Of a DNA stretch of 64,000 bases, positions 8,488-17,131 are shown in pieces. Source of the DNA: Telluria beijingensis (GTDB lineage Bacteria > Pseudomonadota > Gammaproteobacteria > Burkholderiales > Burkholderiaceae_D); contig NZ_CP132480.1 in NCBI RefSeq assembly GCF_030770395.1, positions 4,312,039-4,376,038 of the forward strand. The letters are read 5' to 3'. The notes beneath the pieces were generated by a model. The model did not search any database and was not told where the DNA came from. It worked only from the letters and a program-made list of their open reading frames with translations. Numbering within the stretch: the stretch's first letter is position 1; the number at the start of each line of letters is the position of its first letter. The position numbers and the translations under genes are program-made.

Positions 8488-9639
8488 TCAGCGGCCCGGC
8501 TGGCCGCGGGTCCCGGTCCAGACGCGCGCGATGAGGTACGGCGGCTTGCCCTGGTCGGTCGTGCCCGAGAAGATCGGATTGCGGTGCAGCTGGTTGACCG
8601 CGACGTACAGCCAGGATTCCGGGCCGAAGTGGGCGTTGTCGGGCCACAGGAAGCGGGCGTCGCGCACCAGCGGCTTCAATTGGCCGTCCTTGTCCAGCAC
8701 GTCGATGCCGTTGGCCGACAGGTTGGTGAAGAAGTGGTTGCCTTCGGCATCGGTGGCGGCGCCGTCCGAGATCGGCTTGGCCCCGACCCGCACGATCGCC
8801 GCGCCGACCTCGGCGTCCGAGGCGCCGTCGCGCAGCAGGCGCGCCGGCAGCGCATACCAGGCGGTGCCGTTCATGGCGCCGAAGTACAGCGTCTCGCCAT
8901 CGGCCGACAGGCTGATCGGATTGATTCCGACCCGCGCCGGGCCCATGCGGCCATCGGCGCCGGGGAACAGCAGCGGTTTGCCTTCGACCACCAGTTCGAC
9001 GTCTTCGGCGGCCAGCGACGGATGGCCGGCAAAGCGGCGCGACGTGTTGTTGGCGGTATCGACGACGACGATGGCCGGGTCGGGACCGCAGTCGGCGATG
9101 CAGGCGAAACCGCGTTCGCTGTCGACCGCCAGGTCTTGCAGGATCTGGCCGGCCGGCGCCACCTTGCGGTCGAAGTCGTGGCGATAGGCCAGCTTGCGGC
9201 CGGCGATGTCGAAGGCCACCAGCTTGGGCGCCTGCAGCGGCTCCATCCAGTTGCCGTGGTCGACAACCCACAGCCAGTCCCGGGCGTCGATCAGCACGCC
9301 GTGCGGGGTGTTGAGCACGTCCTTGCCGGAACCCGGTTTCGCGTTCCAGCCGGCGTCGGGGAAGGGCGTGTAGCTGTTCGGGCCCGTTACTTCTATCAAT
9401 TGCACTGGGCCGCGGCGCATCCCATGGATGCTGGCGAAGATGCGGCCGTCCTTAGTGGCGGTGACATTGCCGGGCGTGATGTCGAGCTCGGCGACGATCT
9501 CGACCTGGCCCAGCGTGGGCGTGGCTGCGGACACTGCCGCAGTATCGGCGGCGGCGGGAGCATCCGGCGCATCCTTTTTCGGCGAGCAGGCGGCCAGCGC
9601 CGCCATGGTCAACGCCGCACACAATGCCTTGTTTCGCAT
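8488..9639 (-). CDS. secreted lipoprotein of the yellow / major royal jelly protein family
   Basis: The 383-residue product begins with a lipoprotein signal (AALTMAALAACS, lipobox cysteine near residue 18) and then an acidic, alanine-rich linker. The rest shows beta-propeller blades of the yellow/MRJP family: NTPHGVLIDARDWLWVVDHG, LAVDSERGFACIADCGPDPAIVVVD cut into blades, and SLSADGETLYFGAMNG. Bacterial members are periplasmic or outer-membrane-anchored propellers of unknown ligand. A strong AGGAGGGAG ribosome site precedes the start, and a perfect 16-base palindrome lies at 9661-9676. The gene is convergent with the aromatic operon and not part of it. Confidence 0.8.
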   Translation of the reverse strand: MRNKALCAALTMAALAACSPKKDAPDAPAAADTAAVSAATPTLGQVEIVAELDITPGNVTATKDGRIFASIHGMRRGPVQLIEVTGPNSYTPFPDAGWNAKPGSGKDVLNTPHGVLIDARDWLWVVDHGNWMEPLQAPKLVAFDIAGRKLAYRHDFDRKVAPAGQILQDLAVDSERGFACIADCGPDPAIVVVDTANNTSRRFAGHPSLAAEDVELVVEGKPLLFPGADGRMGPARVGINPISLSADGETLYFGAMNGTAWYALPARLLRDGASDAEVGAAIVRVGAKPISDGAATDAEGNHFFTNLSANGIDVLDKDGQLKPLVRDARFLWPDNAHFGPESWLYVAVNQLHRNPIFSGTTDQGKPPYLIARVWTGTRGQPGR

Positions 9640-9660
9640 GGAAACTCCCTCCTGTGAATG

Positions 9661-9676
9661 TGATTGACGTCAATCA
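9661..9676. promoter_or_regulatory. perfect 16-bp palindrome, probable operator
   Basis: TGATTGAC followed directly by GTCAATCA forms an uninterrupted perfect palindrome 21 bases upstream of the yellow-like lipoprotein start and inside the divergent region shared with the VOC gene. Its symmetry and position suggest binding of a dimeric regulator (TetR, MarR or GntR type); which one cannot be told. Confidence 0.5.
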
Positions 9677-9842
9677 GGCTAGCACTTGGGTCTAGTTGAT
9701 TAAAGTTAAGCGTTGTCTATTCTTGTACTGTGGACGCCGGCCTCTCTTTACCAGGATGTACGATATTTGACTGGACTGCGCGGGGTATGCAGCGTTCCAC
9801 TGTCTCGACCACTAACCCACGTCGACCTGAAGGAGGCAGCCT

Positions 9843-10730
9843 GTGTCCACCCACCATTCATCCACCGATCTCCCCGACGACCCCGTGCGCCGTTCGCTCG
9901 TCCTGGCCGCCGGCCTGGGCGCCATCGCCGCCGTGCCGGCCTCGGCCATGACCATGACCATGGCCGGCGCCGGCGAGCAGGGCCAGTCCCAGGCGAGCCG
10001 TTTAGCCGCAGCGCCGACGCGCGGCCGCGGCGCATTGGGCGCCCGGCTGCAGGGCGTGCAGCACTCCGGCATCACGGTGCAGAATATGGACCGGGCCTAT
10101 GCCTTCTATACCGAGGTGCTGGGCGGTACCGAGATTATGCGCGACGGCGATTTCCAGGGCGACGTGATCCAGAACACTTTGCTCTTGAACGAGGAAATCG
10201 AGGCCAGGCAGCGCGGCGTCAACCCGGTCTCGCTCGGCGTGCCGGACCTGCGCGGCGGCGCCCAGCGGCTCGACGTGCGCTTCATCCAGTTCGACAACGT
10301 GGTGATCGAATTGCTCCAATACCGCGACAGCACGCAGCCGCAAGGCAGCGGCAACAGCTTCGCGCCGCCGCAGGCCTTCACCAGCCCGGCCTTCCCGAAA
10401 TCGATGCACGTCTGCTTCTATGTGCGTGAAGACGTCGACTTCAACCAGTTCGTGCACGATCTCGAAGCCGAGGCGGCGCGCCGCGGCATGCACAACGTCA
10501 AGGCCAACCGCATCGTGCGTTCCGGCACCGACCAGGAACGGCGCCAGGCGCCGCTCGACACTCTCACCAACCGCATCACGAGCGGCAAGTCGGATGGCTG
10601 GTCGCTGATCTATGCCAAGGGGCCGGAGGGCGAGCAGCTCGAATTCGTCCAGGTGAAAGGGCAGGCCAAGCGGGTCTTTGGCGAGGCGCTGGAGGCGCGT
10701 GGACGTGCGGTGGCCACGACCCGCAGCTAG
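9843..10730 (+). CDS. Tat-exported VOC (glyoxalase/bleomycin resistance/dioxygenase) family protein
   Basis: A GTG start with AAGGAGG at 9830-9836 gives 295 residues. Residues 14-35 are a twin-arginine signal (PVRRSLVLAAGLGAIAAVPA), so the folded protein is exported. Two VOC modules follow. Candidate metal ligands are His74 (GVQHSGITV), Glu156 (NVVIELLQY), His189 (KSMHVCFYV) and Glu267 (EGEQLEFVQV), so the usual four-ligand site is complete. Tat export suits a protein that takes its metal in the cytoplasm. Substrate unknown. It is divergent from the yellow-like lipoprotein across a 203-base region that contains the palindrome. Confidence 0.78.
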   Translation: MSTHHSSTDLPDDPVRRSLVLAAGLGAIAAVPASAMTMTMAGAGEQGQSQASRLAAAPTRGRGALGARLQGVQHSGITVQNMDRAYAFYTEVLGGTEIMRDGDFQGDVIQNTLLLNEEIEARQRGVNPVSLGVPDLRGGAQRLDVRFIQFDNVVIELLQYRDSTQPQGSGNSFAPPQAFTSPAFPKSMHVCFYVREDVDFNQFVHDLEAEAARRGMHNVKANRIVRSGTDQERRQAPLDTLTNRITSGKSDGWSLIYAKGPEGEQLEFVQVKGQAKRVFGEALEARGRAVATTRS

Positions 10731-10766
10731 GGGAACAGGGAAGCAGCGCGGCTTGCTTCTATTATT

Positions 10767-10786
10767 GAGAATGGGATATCATTATC
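10767..10786 (+). promoter_or_regulatory. Fur-box-like site upstream of the TonB-dependent receptor
   Basis: GAGAATGGGATATCATTATC lies 31 bases before the receptor start. Its right half matches the Fur consensus closely (ATCATTATC) and its left half is GAGAATG against GATAATG; the spacing is one base longer than the classical 19-bp box. Iron-repressed control of the receptor is inferred. Confidence 0.6.
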
Positions 10787-10817
10787 GAATTCCCGTGATA
10801 CTCCGACCTCCTCGATA

Positions 10818-12866
10818 ATGAAAATAACGCTTCACCCCCTGGCGCTGGGCCTGCTTGGCCTCGCACCCGCCGTCCATGCCGCCGACCCCGCGATCGTCAT
10901 GGGCGAAGTGCGCGTCAGCGCCCAGCGCGATGCCGGCGCGCTGCGCTCGTCCACCATCCTGACCTCGGTCGACGTGCTTGGCGCCGACAAGATCGAGGAC
11001 AAGCACGTCGCCAGCAGCTGGGAATTGGTCGGGCAACTGCCCGGAACCCAGATGACCGAATATCGCATGGGCGCCGAGTCGGGAAAGGCGACCTTCCGCG
11101 CCTTCAACGGCGAAGGGTATATCAATGGCATCAAGGTGCTGATCGACGGGATTCCGAGCAACGTCAACAGCGGCAACCAGCGCTTCATTGACATGATCTT
11201 CCCGCTCGAAGTCGACTATGTCGAAGTGGTGCGCGGCACCAACGACCCGCGCTACGGTCTGCACAATATCGGCGGCAACATCAATCTCGGGACGCGCCAG
11301 GGCGGCAACTACTTCGACGGCCGCTTCACCGTCGGCAGCTTCGACACGCGCGAAGCTCAACTGGTCTATGGGCGCGAGGCCGACGGTTTTTCCCAGAACT
11401 ACGTCCTGGCCAGGCAGGATTCCAGCAGCTACCGCCGCAGCCATGGCGATTCGCAGCGCTACACGGCGGCCGGCAAGTGGTTCCTGACGTCGAAGGACAA
11501 GTCGCTCACCGGCGGCATTGTGCTGCGTACCTACAAGCATGACGCCGACGAGCCGGGTTTCTTGACCGCCACCGAACTGGCCGCGGACCGGCGCCAGTCG
11601 CCGGCCAAGAACGTCAACGACATCACCTACCGCGAGATGAACCACGCCAGCGCCCACCTGGACTGGCAAATCTCGAAAGACGCCTTCCTCAGCAACAAGC
11701 TGTACTATAACGATTACCACGACGACCGTCGCGTCACCTTCACCAGCAACCCGCAAGGTAACGGGCCGCGCCAGCGCCGCGAGTGGGATGAGCACCAGTT
11801 CGGCTTCATGAGCACGCTGACCTGGCGCGCCAGCGAGCGCGTCACGGTCGACGGCGGCGTGAACACTGAGCGCCAGAACAATTTCTACAAGCGCTCGCGC
11901 TACGCGTATGCGATGCCGACCGATTTCAGCAACCCGGCGCGGGTGCAGAACGACGACCGCTATTACCTGAACAACGTCGGCGCCTATGCCCAGGCAGTGA
12001 TCAAGGCCACCGACACGTTGCGCGTCGTGCCGGGCTACCGGATCGATCGCTTCACCGGCAGCAACCCGCTGCCGGGCGGCGGATCGGCCGGCCTGCAGGA
12101 CTATGGCTGGATCAAACAGCCGAAACTGAGCATGGTGTATAGCCCGGCCGAGGACGTCAGCGTGTACGCCAACTGGGGCCGCACCTTCCAGATCCTGACC
12201 GGATCGGGCGTGCCGGCCTACCTGCTGGCGGGGCAGGGGCCGTTCGACGCCTCGACCAATACGGGCAAGGAGATCGGCGTCAAGCTCAAGCCGAACGCGC
12301 GCTCCGACCTGCGCCTGGCCATCTGGCGCCAGGACGCCTCCGGCGAGGCGGCTAACATGCCGGCCACCGGCACCTCGGTGGCGCTCGGCGAGACCCGGCG
12401 CGAGGGCATCGACCTGCAACTGTCGGGTCGCCTGTCGGATCGGCTCCAGGTCTGGGCGTCGCATTCGCTGCAGAAGGCCGAGGCGGTGAGCGCCATGACC
12501 GACGCCGGCGTTTCGCTCGCGGGCAAGGAACTGTTTTCGACGCCGCGCTACATCAGCAACGTCGGCCTCGACTACCATCCTTCCGAACACTGGCATCTCG
12601 GGCTGCAAGGCCGGGCGCAGGGCGATTACTACATCGACCGTGCAAACCGGCTCGGCAAGTACGGCGGCTTCGTGGTGTTCGACGCCAACGTGTCGTATGC
12701 GATCACGCCCCGCGTGAGCGTCGACCTGCAGCTCAAGAACCTGGCCGACCGTCGTTACGAATATGCGTGGTACGACGAGTACTGGTGGCCGGCCGACCAG
12801 GCCCAACCGATGTATTCGTCGGCCACTGGAAGGGCGGCGTATATCTCGCTCAACATCAAGCTGTAG
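10818..12866 (+). CDS. TonB-dependent outer-membrane receptor
   Basis: The 682-residue protein has a signal peptide (about residues 1-21, ending AVHAAD), a TonB-box-like EVRVSAQR at 28-35, a plug domain (FRAFNGEGYINGIKVLIDGIP at about 95-115 in two pieces; YVEVVRGTNDPRYG) and a 22-strand barrel. The last residues SLNIKL end in the aromatic/hydrophobic strand typical of barrel proteins, though the final residue is Leu rather than Phe. Together with the Fur-like box, a role in siderophore or other ferric-complex uptake is likely. The specific ligand is unknown. A possible partner, the PepSY membrane operon, is 2 kb away and has its own Fur-like box. Confidence 0.88.
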   Translation: MKITLHPLALGLLGLAPAVHAADPAIVMGEVRVSAQRDAGALRSSTILTSVDVLGADKIEDKHVASSWELVGQLPGTQMTEYRMGAESGKATFRAFNGEGYINGIKVLIDGIPSNVNSGNQRFIDMIFPLEVDYVEVVRGTNDPRYGLHNIGGNINLGTRQGGNYFDGRFTVGSFDTREAQLVYGREADGFSQNYVLARQDSSSYRRSHGDSQRYTAAGKWFLTSKDKSLTGGIVLRTYKHDADEPGFLTATELAADRRQSPAKNVNDITYREMNHASAHLDWQISKDAFLSNKLYYNDYHDDRRVTFTSNPQGNGPRQRREWDEHQFGFMSTLTWRASERVTVDGGVNTERQNNFYKRSRYAYAMPTDFSNPARVQNDDRYYLNNVGAYAQAVIKATDTLRVVPGYRIDRFTGSNPLPGGGSAGLQDYGWIKQPKLSMVYSPAEDVSVYANWGRTFQILTGSGVPAYLLAGQGPFDASTNTGKEIGVKLKPNARSDLRLAIWRQDASGEAANMPATGTSVALGETRREGIDLQLSGRLSDRLQVWASHSLQKAEAVSAMTDAGVSLAGKELFSTPRYISNVGLDYHPSEHWHLGLQGRAQGDYYIDRANRLGKYGGFVVFDANVSYAITPRVSVDLQLKNLADRRYEYAWYDEYWWPADQAQPMYSSATGRAAYISLNIKL

Positions 12867-12965
12867 CCACCAGCGCAATCGGTATCGCTCGGCGCAAAAA
12901 AGTGATTGGATTTCAGCGCAGCATGTTCCTACGATAACGACACCCACGTCGTTACGAAAGAGCCC

Positions 12966-13973
12966 ATGCCGCGATCCCTCTACCTGCTGCTGTCAGCCGC
13001 CTTCCTGATCGGCGAAGCCTGCGCGGCGCCGACCTTCGCCAACCCGCTGGTATCGCAGCGCGCCGATCCGCAAGTCACGCTGCATGCCGACGGCTATTAT
13101 TACTACACCGCCACCGTCCCAGAATACGACCGCATCGAGGTGCGGCGCGCCCGCACCCTGGACGCATTAAGTACGGCCGAGGCCAGGGTGATCTGGCGCC
13201 GGCATGCCAGCGGCCCGATGAGCCGCAATATCTGGGCGCCGGAACTGCATCCGATCGACGGCAAATGGTATCTGTACTTTACGGCCGGCCGCGCCGACGC
13301 GCCGATGGATATCCGCCTGTACGTGCTCGAGAATGCCTCGGCCAACCCGCTCGAAGGCGAGTGGATCGAGCGCGGGCAACTGAAGACCGGCTGGGAATCG
13401 TTCGCGCTCGACGCGACCACCTTCACGGTGCGCGGCCAGCGCTACCTGGCCTGGACGCAGACGCCGCCCGCGGCCGGCAAGCACCTGACCGCCGTGTATA
13501 TCGCCAAAATGGCCTCGCCATTGGCGATCACGGGCCCGGCCACCATGCTGACGGCGCCGCACTATGCGTGGGAAAAAGTAAAATTCGATGTGAACGAGGC
13601 CCCGGCCGTGCTGGTGCGCAATGGCAGGGTGTTCATGACGTATTCGGCCAGCGCGACCGACGCCAATTACGCGCTGGGCCTGTTGACGGCGGACGAGGGC
13701 GCCGACCTGCTCGATGCCGGCGCCTGGACCAAGTCGCCGACGCCGGTGTTCCGCAGCAGCGAAGCGACCGGCCAGTACGGCCCCGGGCATAACAGCTTCA
13801 CGACGACGCCGGACGGCAAGACCGACATCCTCGTCTATCACGCGCGTAACTATCGAGACATCGTGGGCGACTCGCTGCACGACCCGAACCGCCATACGCG
13901 CGCGCAGGCGATTCGCTGGCGCGCCGACGGCACGCCGGATTTCGGCGTGCCGGTGGCCGACGCCGGACGCTGA
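12966..13973 (+). CDS. secreted glycoside hydrolase family 43 enzyme
   Basis: The 335-residue product has a signal peptide (LYLLLSAAFLIGEACA). The GH43 five-bladed propeller shows its inverting catalytic set: Asp in SQRADPQV (general base), Asp in FALDATTF (pKa modulator) and Glu in FDVNEAPAV (general acid). The segment GPGHNSFTTTPDGKTDILVYHARNY, seen as GPGHNSF and ILVYHARNY, matches arabinofuranosidase-like members that act on arabinose- or xylose-containing polysaccharides. The start at 12966 puts the signal peptide at the N-terminus; an in-frame opening from 12906 would bury it. It follows the receptor by 99 bases and may be cotranscribed. Confidence 0.85.
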   Translation: MPRSLYLLLSAAFLIGEACAAPTFANPLVSQRADPQVTLHADGYYYYTATVPEYDRIEVRRARTLDALSTAEARVIWRRHASGPMSRNIWAPELHPIDGKWYLYFTAGRADAPMDIRLYVLENASANPLEGEWIERGQLKTGWESFALDATTFTVRGQRYLAWTQTPPAAGKHLTAVYIAKMASPLAITGPATMLTAPHYAWEKVKFDVNEAPAVLVRNGRVFMTYSASATDANYALGLLTADEGADLLDAGAWTKSPTPVFRSSEATGQYGPGHNSFTTTPDGKTDILVYHARNYRDIVGDSLHDPNRHTRAQAIRWRADGTPDFGVPVADAGR

Positions 13974-13982
13974 GCCCGGCGA

Positions 13983-14012
13983 CCCGGGCCAGGCGCCCGG
14001 GCCGTGGCCCGG
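13983..14012. terminator. GC-rich hairpins between convergent genes
   Basis: Between the GH43 stop and the superoxide dismutase stop, CCCGGGC/GCCCGGG and CCGGGCC/GGCCCGG arms can form overlapping strong stems. No T-tract follows on either strand, so intrinsic termination is uncertain. Confidence 0.35.
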
Positions 14013-14013
14013 A

Positions 14014-14652
14014 TTAGCCGACCTGGCTGCCCAGCGCGGCTTCGTAGCGGCGCTCGACCTCGGCCCAGTTGATGATGTTGAAGAAGGCCGCGATATAGTC
14101 CGGGCGCTTGTTCTGGTATTGCAGGTAATAGGCGTGCTCCCACACGTCCAGGCCCAGGATCGGGGTGCCGCCCGACATGCCGGCGAACTGGCCCATCAGC
14201 GGGCTGTCCTGGTTGGCGCTGCTTTCGACCAGCAGCTTGCCGTCCTTGCCGACGGTGAGCCAGGCCCAGCCGCTACCGAAGCGGGTCTGGGCGGCCTTGG
14301 TGAAGGCATCCTTGAAGCGCTCGTAGCCGCCAAGGTCGTCCTCGATGGCCTTGGCCAGCTTGCCCGAAGGCTCGCCGCCGTCCGGGCTCAGCACGGTCCA
14401 GAACAGCGCATGGTTGGCGTGGCCGCCGCCATTGTTGCGCACCACGTTCTGGACGTTCTGCGGCAGCGCGCCGATGTCGGCAATCAGTTCTTCGACCGGC
14501 ACCTCGGTCACGCCGGCTTCGGCCAGGGCGTTGTTGACGTTGGTGATATAGGTCTGGTGGTGCTTGGTGTGGTGGATCTCCATCGTGCGCGCATCGAAAT
14601 GCGGCTCCAGGGCGTCATAGGCGTACGGCAGTGGCGGCAGTGCGTAAGGCAT
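14014..14652 (-). CDS. sodA: superoxide dismutase, manganese-type
   Basis: The 212-residue enzyme converts superoxide to oxygen and peroxide. Metal ligands appear in [22 protein letters not shown] and [19 protein letters not shown]. Residues that separate Mn from Fe enzymes point to Mn: GGGHANH in the N-terminal half and the active-site glutamine within [10 protein letters not shown], as in E. coli SodA, rather than the AAQVWNH of SodB. Cambialistic use of iron is possible. The start at 14652 ([10 protein letters not shown]) follows GGAGA; longer in-frame starts lack a site. No Fur-like box precedes it, although it lies between two Fur-box genes. Confidence 0.9.
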   Translation of the reverse strand: MPYALPPLPYAYDALEPHFDARTMEIHHTKHHQTYITNVNNALAEAGVTEVPVEELIADIGALPQNVQNVVRNNGGGHANHALFWTVLSPDGGEPSGKLAKAIEDDLGGYERFKDAFTKAAQTRFGSGWAWLTVGKDGKLLVESSANQDSPLMGQFAGMSGGTPILGLDVWEHAYYLQYQNKRPDYIAAFFNIINWAEVERRYEAALGSQVG

Positions 14653-14758
14653 GATCATTCTCCATTCAGATGGTTGGGAATACAAATCCGGCGTGTCGTG
14701 ACATTACACAACATCAAGCGTACTTGAGGTCAAGCGGGCGAGTCCCGGCGACGAGAAT

Positions 14759-14777
14759 GGGCCGCCCGTGGCGGCCC
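14759..14777 (-). terminator. hairpin after the PepSY operon
   Basis: GGGCCGCC and GGCGGCCC form a perfect 8-bp stem with a 3-base loop, 8 bases past the stop of the last operon gene on the minus strand. The following bases are only mildly T-rich, so this is a weak or Rho-assisted terminator at best. Confidence 0.4.
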
Positions 14778-14785
14778 GAGACGGC

Positions 14786-15112
14786 TCAGCGGGCGCCTGG
14801 TCCTGTCCAGAATACCAGCATCCCGAGGATGCTGGCGCGCCAGGTGAGCGTGAAGGCGATCGCGAGCGTGGCGCCGGCCAGCGCCATGAACCATACCAGT
14901 ACCGCGATCGATGGCGAATCCACCGTCAGGCAGAGGACCAGCGAGGCCAGCAGGGCGCCGGCGCCGCCCAGGCGCAGGGCCTTGGCCAGCGCTGGAGAAG
15001 GGGAAGCGCCGCCCTTGACCTGGGCCCAGTGCACGTCCATCGACAGGGCGAGCCAGCCCATGCCGGCCACGCAGGCCAGCAGGGCCAGCAGCAGGAGCAG
15101 CGCGTCAGGCAT
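14786..15112 (-). CDS. DUF3325-like small membrane protein
   Basis: The 108-residue product is almost entirely hydrophobic, with about three membrane segments (residues 3-24, 37-60 and 65-100) and a short polar stretch around 27-38. Small proteins of this type follow PepSY-domain genes in siderophore-uptake loci of proteobacteria and are annotated DUF3325. Its start lies inside the stop of the preceding PepSY gene (8-base overlap), so translation is coupled. Biochemical role unknown. Confidence 0.7.
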   Translation of the reverse strand: MPDALLLLLALLACVAGMGWLALSMDVHWAQVKGGASPSPALAKALRLGGAGALLASLVLCLTVDSPSIAVLVWFMALAGATLAIAFTLTWRASILGMLVFWTGPGAR

Positions 15113-16784
15113 GACCGGCCTCCAGCGTCACGTTCTTGACCGCCACGGGACGGGCTTCGCGCTGCTGCAGCTTGCGCGCCGCCAGCACCGCCAGCACGGC
15201 GCCCACCAGCATGAACAGGTCGGCGCCGGCCACCGGCCAGTAGCCGGCCGCGATGGTGTTGACCAGGTGGTCGCCGGTGGTGATCCAGTTGAGCACCGGG
15301 GCCGTCACCGCCAGCACGGCGATGGCCAGGCATTGCTCGCGCCAGGCCGGGGCCAGGCGGCCTTCGGCCACCGCGGCGGTGCGCCAGAAGGCGTGGGCGC
15401 CGGCCACCAGCCAGCTGCCCCAGAACAGGTATTTTTCCATCATGCCGCGCAGCGGCCAGCCGGCCGGCATGACGTCGGGCAGCAGGCGGTTGGCGATCAG
15501 CATGCACAGGGTGGCCACCAGCATGCCGGTGACGACCGTGACCGCCATCGCATCGACCACGCGCGCGCCGCTCACGCCCTGCTTGGCGTGCTGGCGCTTG
15601 CGCTTCTCGACGAAGAAGAACAGGCCGGTGGCGATGCAGGCGCAGCCCGACAGGCCGCCCAGCACGTACAGCCAGCGCAGCAGCCAGTGCTTGAAGTGCT
15701 GCAGGTGCAGGCCGGTCAGGAATTCATTGATGCGCGCCACCACGGTCGGCGGCGGATCCTCGCGCAACAGTTCGCCGGTGGAGGCCTTGAAGTGGATGCC
15801 TTCGCCGGTCAGCTGGACGCGGTCGGTGCCGGCGCGGTAGACGCTGACATAGCCGTTGGCATCGCCCACGTGGGTGAGGTTCAGGAAGCCGACGTCGCCG
15901 GCCATGCCCTTGGCGGCCCAGCGGCGCTGGGCTTCGGCCACCATGGCGTCGACCGAGGCGATCGGCGCCGCCACGCCGGCACGGTCGTGCGGCAGGCCGG
16001 TTTCCTTCGACTCGACCAGTTCGTGGCGGTCGTGCAGCGGGGTCAGCTGGGTATGCGTGATCGGGAAATAGATGTAGGCAAAGATCACCAGGCCGGTGAA
16101 GGCGAAGAAGAAGTGGAACGGCAGCGCGACCACGCCGGTCAGGTTGTGCAGGTCGAGCATGCTGCGCTGGGTGCTCTTGTTCGGGCGGAAGGTGAACAGT
16201 TCGCGGAAGATCTTGCGGTGCATGATGACGCCGGTGACCAGGGCCATCAGCATCATGAGGGCCGAGAAGCCGACGATCCAGTAGCCGACGTTCTTCCAGT
16301 CGAAGGTCAGGCTGTAGTGCAGCGGATAGAAGAACTCGCTGCCGATCTTGAGGCGATCGACCGGCAAGGCTTCGCCGGTGCGCGGGTCGACCGTGCGGTT
16401 GGCCCAGATCGCCGTTTCATGGTCTTTCGCATTCGGCACTTCATAGCTGGAGAACAGCAGCAGCACCGGATCGCGGTGGGTAGTATAGGCGCCCCAGCTG
16501 CGCGGCGTGTCGAAGTGGGCCGGTAGCGGGCCGTCGGCCAGTGGCGCCGTCATGGCGCGGGCGGCGGCGTCGGGCTGCATCTCCTTGAAGATCGGCGTCA
16601 GCATCTTGTCGAACGACGGCATCGGCTGCGGTTCGTAGCGGGTGTCCGGGATGGCCCAGCGATCGATTTCGCGGTCGAACACCGACAGCGAACCGAAGAA
16701 GAACACGACCATTAGCACCAGGCCCAGCGCCAGGCCGAACCAGGTATGCAGCCAGGCCATCGTGTGGCGGAAATTTGGAAACAT
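15105..16784 (-). CDS. PepSY-associated transmembrane protein, putative ferric-siderophore reductase
   Basis: The 559-residue inner-membrane protein starts with MAWLHTWFGLALGLVLMVVF, the classic PepSY_TM opening helix, and has further membrane helices near 160-195, 215-245, 365-390, and several toward the C-terminus. Periplasmic loops hold the PepSY-like regions (ASVDAMVAEAQRRW; GEGIHFKASTGELLR). Conserved histidines in helices (HTWFG, LHYSLTF, MHRKIF, LHNLTG, LHLQHFKHWLLRWLY) are suited to bind heme. Relatives are iron-regulated and have been proposed to reduce ferric siderophores at the inner membrane. It starts immediately after the stop of the DUF3649 gene. Confidence 0.82.
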   Translation of the reverse strand: MFPNFRHTMAWLHTWFGLALGLVLMVVFFFGSLSVFDREIDRWAIPDTRYEPQPMPSFDKMLTPIFKEMQPDAAARAMTAPLADGPLPAHFDTPRSWGAYTTHRDPVLLLFSSYEVPNAKDHETAIWANRTVDPRTGEALPVDRLKIGSEFFYPLHYSLTFDWKNVGYWIVGFSALMMLMALVTGVIMHRKIFRELFTFRPNKSTQRSMLDLHNLTGVVALPFHFFFAFTGLVIFAYIYFPITHTQLTPLHDRHELVESKETGLPHDRAGVAAPIASVDAMVAEAQRRWAAKGMAGDVGFLNLTHVGDANGYVSVYRAGTDRVQLTGEGIHFKASTGELLREDPPPTVVARINEFLTGLHLQHFKHWLLRWLYVLGGLSGCACIATGLFFFVEKRKRQHAKQGVSGARVVDAMAVTVVTGMLVATLCMLIANRLLPDVMPAGWPLRGMMEKYLFWGSWLVAGAHAFWRTAAVAEGRLAPAWREQCLAIAVLAVTAPVLNWITTGDHLVNTIAAGYWPVAGADLFMLVGAVLAVLAARKLQQREARPVAVKNVTLEAGHA

Positions 16785-17093
16785 TTACACTCCCGTTGCA
16801 ATGATCAGGCTCTGCAGCCACCAGGCGACCGCGCTCATCGCCGCGCCGCCGCCCACCAGGATCAGCGCCATCTTGCCTAGCCGCTGGGTGGCGAAGGCCA
16901 CCAGGAAGGCGGTCAGGAAGACCAGGAAACCGATGATGTAGGACAGGTGTTCGGCATCGTGGAATTCCATGCCGGCGGTGTACAGCAGGGCGATGCCCAG
17001 GGCAATGACGCCCCAGGTGAAGGCGTAGCCGCCGAGGATGGCCACCGCGGTGCGCGAGGCGATGTGGCGAGGAGTGAGGGTGCTTGTGGTCAT
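16785..17093 (-). CDS. DUF3649-like iron-uptake membrane protein
   Basis: A 102-residue protein with three predicted membrane helices (about 14-43, 52-72 and 78-100). DUF3649 proteins sit at the head of PepSY-DUF3325 operons in iron-acquisition loci, exactly as here. I take the ATG at 17093 (MTTSTLTPRH) as start; an in-frame TTG at 17135 would place the start inside the Fur-like box. The three genes 17093-14786 form one operon with gaps of 0 and -8 bases. Confidence 0.75.
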   Translation of the reverse strand: MTTSTLTPRHIASRTAVAILGGYAFTWGVIALGIALLYTAGMEFHDAEHLSYIIGFLVFLTAFLVAFATQRLGKMALILVGGGAAMSAVAWWLQSLIIATGV

Positions 17094-17131
17094 GGTCGCG
17101 CTGGCTGGGCGTGGCAAATGTGAATGGGGTG

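Noticed and set aside
10782..12947. 721-codon minus-strand frame opposite the TonB-dependent receptor
   Set aside because: Low-complexity translation typical of a codon-position shadow; the plus strand has signal peptide, plug and barrel motifs.
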